64,000 nt of DNA from NCBI GenBank assembly GCA_003194525.1, contig NBIV01000156.1, forward strand, positions 1 through 64,000, given 5' to 3'. The translations under genes and the position numbers were made by a program. The DNA is from Gracilariopsis chorda (taxonomy: Eukaryota; Rhodophyta; Florideophyceae; Gracilariales; Gracilariaceae). Shown one piece after another: positions 59,346 through 64,000 of the stretch; the first letter of the stretch is position 1; each line of letters begins with the position of its first letter. The notes under the pieces are model-generated. The model ran no database searches. It was given only the letters and a program-made list of their open reading frames with translations, and was not told the origin of the DNA.

Positions 59346-60090
59346 TCTGTTAGTGTTTACAGCCGCAGAATATGTTGCTCACCTGAAGAGCAACACGCTC
59401 GATCATTTCTGCCGTGATTTCAAGGCGTGTTCAACAAGTAACAAGATCGTGATAGCGATCAGCAATATGGATATATATTGCAAACAGATAGCACGAGACG
59501 CTCTTAAAAAGGTTGGATATTCGCTTACTATAATGAGCAAGGAAGCAGTTCAGGACAGCTATGCCTTTCTTTTCATGGATTACGGAATTCGTACGCATGA
59601 TATCCGCAATGGAGAAGAGCTCTCTCACTATATCTGTGACATTTCTCGGGCTGTAGCAAAGCTCCTGCACTACCGAAACGAGGCCTTCTTGGAGTCCGTG
59701 TTGCCGTACAAGAGAAAGAAAGCTGCAAGAGCCACAGCACCCGTTATTCTATCACGAGAGAACAGAAACGGGCTACATACACCGAAGAAAATGATAGCGA
59801 ATCCGAGCACGAGGAAGGCACATCACTTAAGCCTTTTACGAAGAATACAAGTCATATGTACCTTATGATGCTATCCCTAATACCCGGTGTGTCTAATGCG
59901 AAGGCCGAAGCCATATATGAGAAGTATCCCACGCATCAATGTCTACTAAACGCTCTCCAGAACAGTGCGAATCAAGATGACCTCCTTTGAGGCATAAAAT
60001 TTGGTGGAACGAATAGGAGAATTGGACGTCATGTATAGCAGACGGTAGCCAAAGTATACACTTCCACTGATCCGACGACAGAAATTGTTC
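59346..60090 (+). pseudogene. EME1/MUS81-type endonuclease relic
   Basis: Structure-specific nuclease family of recombination repair. The nuclease-like part has KIVIAISNMDIYCKQIARD, then FLFMDYGIRTHDIRNGEEL and SHYICDISRAVAKLLHYR, like the end of the EME1 ERCC4-type domain. After a frameshift near 59,848 comes a helix-hairpin-helix region: LSLIPGVSNAKAEAIYEKYP and GTNRRIGRHV-stop-QTVAKVYT. Stops: TGA near 59,987 and TAG near 60,043. Only the C-terminal half is present, and it begins at the base where STT3 homology ends. EME1 is the better fit than MUS81 because the catalytic motif of MUS81 is not seen; I am moderately sure. Confidence 0.68.
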
Positions 60091-60110
60091 GATGAAAACT
60101 GTCCCCGCAT

Positions 60111-60362
60111 ATGAAGGGAATCCCAGAACCAGGTTTTCTTGAAGTCCTGCAAACTGGTTGTTATCTTCCACAGCGTTTTAAGGCTACTTGTGAAATCCAC
60201 AGAAACAAAAACCTCCAAGACAGTCTCATCTTCAGGGCTGACAGATCTGCGTTTATCAATTTGTCAGAGTACCATGAGGTTCCAGGATATTACAAGCTGC
60301 TTACAAGGATGTTTTCTGATCATTTAGGCGTCATTGTTTTCCTCTCTACAAACCCATCGTAA
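60111..60362 (+). CDS. Unrecognised 83-codon frame
   Basis: Open from ATG 60,111 with ordinary composition (FKATCEIHRNKNLQDSLIF, NLSEYHEVPGYYKLLTRMF). It may be a fragment of another captured gene; I cannot name a family. Confidence 0.3.
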   Translation: MKGIPEPGFLEVLQTGCYLPQRFKATCEIHRNKNLQDSLIFRADRSAFINLSEYHEVPGYYKLLTRMFSDHLGVIVFLSTNPS

Positions 60363-60499
60363 AGCGTGAGAGAAGGTGTTTACTCCATGGAGAAAGACAA
60401 CAGAGGATCACATCACTTGGAGGATTCCGTAATCCTTGATTTGGTAAACCATGATCATACGAGGGGAAGCTTTCGTTTTCCCCGTCCGGTTTTGCAGGT

Positions 60500-61165
60500 G
60501 GGATGGCTCGTTTGTTCGCGTTTGCCGTCTTCGCTATATATGCACATGTGTACGTGTTTTCAAGACAACTGTTTGACTGCAAATTTTTTACCTCTTCGAA
60601 ACTTGTGGCATTAGTTGAGTATTATTACACGGCAGTGGTGATGTGGCACCGAAAGCAGGGTTTGCGAAGACCAAATCAATCCCATTGGAAACCAGACGTG
60701 CGAGTTGTTGAGATGGATTTAGGGGTATTTGCGCTCGTTATGTCACTGTCATCTGCCAACCATATTTCCAGGGTTTGAGTACGTCTGTTGGGCCTAGTAC
60801 TTATGATATATGAAAGCCGATGCACAATCACAGTTCCCCACCGTGAGTACATCGCAGCAAGAGTACGACGGTTGGTAGAAAGTTCCACACCAGTCATGCA
60901 GCCCTAGTATGAACTCAGTGCAGCATGAACCAGTACAAACAGGTTGAAAGACTAACAAACCAGACCATAACGTTAGTGGAACAACAGACTGGGTGGGAGC
61001 TATTGACTACCTCAGTGAGGAAAGGGTTAGCCAGTGGAACGGTGTGCTTCAACTTACTCATAACCGCCTTTCATTTGTGAAATGCAGCCTATTTTTTCTT
61101 GGGCATTAGCAGAGGAGTGATCACATGCCCGCATCTAGAGAACTAAGTTTGGAAGGTTGAAGAGC
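60500..61165 (+). repeat. Direct repeat, copy 2, after EME1 relic
   Basis: Longer partner of 57,712-58,085. It contains a 91-codon frame (60,503-60,778) starting MARLFAFAVFAIYAHVYVF whose first part is also traceable in copy 1. Confidence 0.75.
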
Positions 61166-61456
61166 CGGATTCGGAGTCATGCATCGAATCCTGAAGATAT
61201 TTCCTATGTTCCAACCGGCTGGGAGCGGCAAGTTAATATCAAAGTTGGCTGTAACTGACACGAGCCTTCGGATCTCGACCTCGTCTAAGCAGTTCAGGGC
61301 ATTTTTGCGATTTGCCAAGTGGATACTCGTTCAATCATTCTCACGTGTAGTTAGATGCGTCTTACCATATATGGTCTTCGTTCCCGAGTGTATCAAACCT
61401 ACTCTTTGAGGTAACTATCAAACTCTTGTGCATTTGGACGGACATGCAATCGTCGT

Positions 61457-62652
61457 CACGTGCATTTCAAAGTCCTTGCGGAAGTAGATGATATGTATTC
61501 AACCATCTCTGGGCAAAAAAGCGTTTGTACATCATTTTTGCAAGCGCTAAGGGCAACGAACCGCCCTGGAAAGTCTCGTTGGACAAGACCGATTTCAATA
61601 TCCAGGGGAGCGCGGAATCTCGATACATGTTCATGCAGAAATATTGCACCATCAAGTCATAGAATGTAGGCACTGGCACCGTGCGATATGTTTGCCTGAA
61701 TAACGGAGTGCTTGTATCTCGGATTCATTGTCCAGATGCGTTCCTTTCGAGACGCTTGTAGCCACAATTCGTGGTTGGGCATCTGCCGGCGAAGAAACAT
61801 GAAGTGCCATGGCTGTTGTCTTGCAACGAATTCTTGGTCAACGTTTGTCAGAACCATGGGCAGGCTTTTTAGCAAGCGCGTTGTGGGAAACAGTGTGTTG
61901 TCGATCACCAAGATCCGCTGCTTTCCCGTGGCGGCCACATGTGCCCAAAGCCTTTTATGAGCTTCAAGGTAAGCTACGTGCTTCCGCATCAGCGATACAT
62001 CCGATTTCTTCATGAAACGAAGCTTTTCCAGAACTGATTCTGATATTGGAAGTGGAGGGTTTTGAAAAGACACATGACGGGGCTCGTCCTGGTTCCATCT
62101 TGTGACTGGGATATCAGCCTTTTGAGTAGCTAGAAGTTCGAACTCTCGAAACTGCTCATTGCATTTTTCGCTAGTGATAACAAATACTTCATCAAATGTC
62201 CCGGTGCCTTGGAGATTGACAGACGGGTATCTGTTGCGGAACGTGGCATTTCTGATGCTCGTGTATCCTGATTTGTAGAAGGAAGTACTTGTAGGAGCCA
62301 CAACGTGATGAGTTTGAACCTGGGCAACGATGTCCATCGGATGTGGTAGATCACCCGAAGGCATTGTAGCAAACAGTGATTCAGGCAAATGGACATCGCC
62401 GCGAAATCGAAACAACCTAATCGTTTCCTCTATCAAGATGCAGACCAGAGAAGCGTTCAGAGTACAGACAACGCGTTTTCTACGTAACATAAGAACCCAT
62501 CTGTACCAAGCATATGGCGGTTTCACTTCATCCACCCGTACTTTCAGAGAAGCAGCCGTCTTCCTCCACTGTGCGTAGGCTTCACGTGGCTTGAGGTATG
62601 AGTTCATTTGAAGCAGATCCTGGTTGCGCCTTCTGGTCATATCTGTTACCAT
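61457..62652 (-). pseudogene. GT25-like glycosyltransferase relic
   Basis: 331 open codons from ATG 62,652, a TGA at 61,657-61,659, then about 65 more codons in the same frame. Near residues 35-60 there is a hydrophobic stretch after basic residues (KRRVVCTLNASLVCILI-like), as in type II Golgi anchors. Then FDEVFVITSEKCNEQFREFE, similar to the start of GT25 domains, KHVAYLEAHKRLWAHV, and SHGASAYIL-stop-LDGA, where the family has a YAYVLS-like block. The acidic motif (EDD in GT25) reads VIDNT here. Family assignment is moderate; the changed motif and the TGA argue for a dead copy. Confidence 0.52.
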
Positions 62653-62888
62653 TGTATTGCACCTTGCTGTTTTCGAATAACTTGATTCCTGTTGGTGTAG
62701 CCACTTGGGGTAAAGCTAATGAAGCGGCTAGTAGAAAGAGGTTTGCACTCCTATAATAAAATGAACATGGACTTCAATTGATATTGGAGTTCAGAGTCAC
62801 CAGCAACCCTTTCAAGATCTGGATTAAAACCTTTTAACGTCGCATGATGTAGGCTGTGGCTTTAATTTACTTTTCTTTGTCAATCTAC

Positions 62889-64000
62889 TCAAACCACTCC
62901 TTTCGATTTCAATTCAATCAACAGAGAACACAAGAGACGATGTGAAGGCCGTATCCTAAGCTCTAGCGGAGCACTTTTTTTGTGAGCTGCTGCAAGATCT
63001 TCGCTGAGAAGCAAGTGTTGACTGACTCCTTTTTCTCTCAAGCGAACTTGATTAAAAATCGATCTGTCGTGCTGAACCCAGATGCGATGCTTGCGTTCCT
63101 GGTTGGCCACTGAGTTGAGTAGATTGTTGATCCTTTCAAGTCGTTTTAGAGCATTCTCGTTTTTCCTCACCAAGGTTTCTCCGTCAACATCCTGCGATAA
63201 CTAGTACAAGACAGAAACCGCAGCCTCGAGGATGCCCTCGTGATCTCTATAGAACTGCGCACAGGTAAAGATCACATCGATGCATTCTTCCACTGAAGTA
63301 ACATCCGCCACACGGTCTTGTACTTCACAGAAGTCATGAATGATAGTTATCCTTTTATCAATAAGGCGAATATGCGTAGACGTTCGGTGCAGGTGTCTCA
63401 ACACTACTAGAATAGTTCTAATGATGTTCTGAGAAACCATGCTATGACATTCGGATGTTCTGTGTTCTAAGGAATCGGACATTCAACGAGAAGGTGATGC
63501 TGTTGCTGTCGATATTCTCCGGATGAGAGCATGAACCTTGCTTGCGTAACTGGGATTACTCGTTACGTCGTCAACAGACTTCCTCGAGGAAGTAATATTG
63601 AAAGAACTCAGTTCAACTGAAAGATTTTCCAAGTTACTGGCATCTTCGGGGGGGACGTTAAGCCGCACTTTTTGATCGTTACTTCGTGGACTGGATTTAG
63701 TCTGCTCAACATAATCCTTTCTCTGTAATACCTGCAGGGATGTGAGTCCAGAATTGACGGATAATCCAGATTTCCCTGTAGTGTCTTTCACAGGGGGCGG
63801 TGTATCAACATGCACATTGACGGATGCGAGAACGGGACTTGCAAACCTCTGCGGAGAAAAACGCCTTGCTTGATACTGCACGGACGAAGACCCACAGTTA
63901 GGCGGAAACTCAGAAGATTCTTGGTTTTCTTCCCCGACATTGTCCAGAGATCGCCTTGTTTGGACATTACCGGAAGCTGCATCTCCTTGCGCGGCATACC
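62889..64000 (-). pseudogene. ASPM-like C-terminal region, runs off window
   Basis: The frame is open from the window edge to a TGA at 63,483, continues at once with MSDSLEH in the same frame to a TAG at 63,201, and continues again to a TGA at 62,889. The N-terminal 170 residues are Ser/Pro-rich and disordered-looking. The following helical part (IIRTILVVLRHLHR, VEECIDVIFTCAQFYRDHEGILEAA, ALKRLERINNLLNSVANQERKHR) resembles the armadillo-like end of ASPM/abnormal spindle proteins, which also close with a short basic helix. Similarity is judged by pattern only. The two internal stops could mark a pseudogene or unrecognised short introns. Confidence 0.42.

Noticed and set aside
50198-64000. Reassigned stop codons in this genome
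   Set aside because: All three stop codons appear in frame and align with several different residues, and frameshifts are present too.
1-64000. tRNA, rRNA, CRISPR arrays, bacterial operons
   Set aside because: No cloverleaf, rRNA segment or regularly spaced direct repeats were recognised; gene content is eukaryotic.

Overview
The window is eukaryotic nuclear DNA. About three quarters of it (positions 1 to about 47,250) is a nested pile of Ty3/gypsy chromovirus LTR retrotransposons. The rest (about 47,400 to 64,000) is less GC-rich and holds PIF/Harbinger transposon genes and decayed copies of conserved eukaryotic genes. The host is not identified. A 125-nt spliceosomal intron in the STT3 relic, otherwise long uninterrupted reading frames, and a NOT1 relic that resembles plant-type NOT1 would fit an alga with few introns (a red alga is my first guess), but this is inference.

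Nested retrotransposons. F, the oldest, lies on + and is split into 9,978-10,522 and 41,665 to about 47,250. A (1-9,977, minus strand, left end outside the window) sits in the reverse transcriptase region of F. C (minus; LTRs about 10,523-11,037 and 41,161-41,664) sits in the RNase H region of F. B (12,129-23,109, minus, target duplication CAACC) sits inside C. D (26,541-36,307, plus, target duplication AGAAC) also sits inside C. A, D and F are one lineage and B and C another. All code for gag, protease, RT, RNase H and integrase; A, B, C, D and F each keep a chromodomain or its remnant.

Two features stand out. First, A, B, C and F carry a homologous extra gene of unknown function between pol and the 3' LTR, on the opposite strand and convergent with pol (called cORF here). 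It is longest in B (about 766 codons) and has been deleted from D. Second, the A/D family is packed with perfect short hairpins (4-6 bp stems, 3-5 nt loops) in LTRs, gag and pol alike, while the B family is rich in a different palindromic word, CCGTNCGG.

Right-hand region. A 514-codon orphan gene (47,560-49,104) is followed by a relic of the CCR4-NOT scaffold NOT1 (minus), a PIF/Harbinger transposase (minus) and a Myb/SANT-like partner gene (plus), a relic of the oligosaccharyltransferase subunit STT3 that runs directly into an EME1/MUS81-type nuclease relic (plus), a GT25-like glycosyltransferase relic (minus) and a protein resembling the ASPM C-terminus (minus, runs off the window). Nearly all of these keep long homologous frames interrupted by occasional stop codons or single-base shifts. 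No rRNA, tRNA, CRISPR array or prokaryotic gene was recognised.
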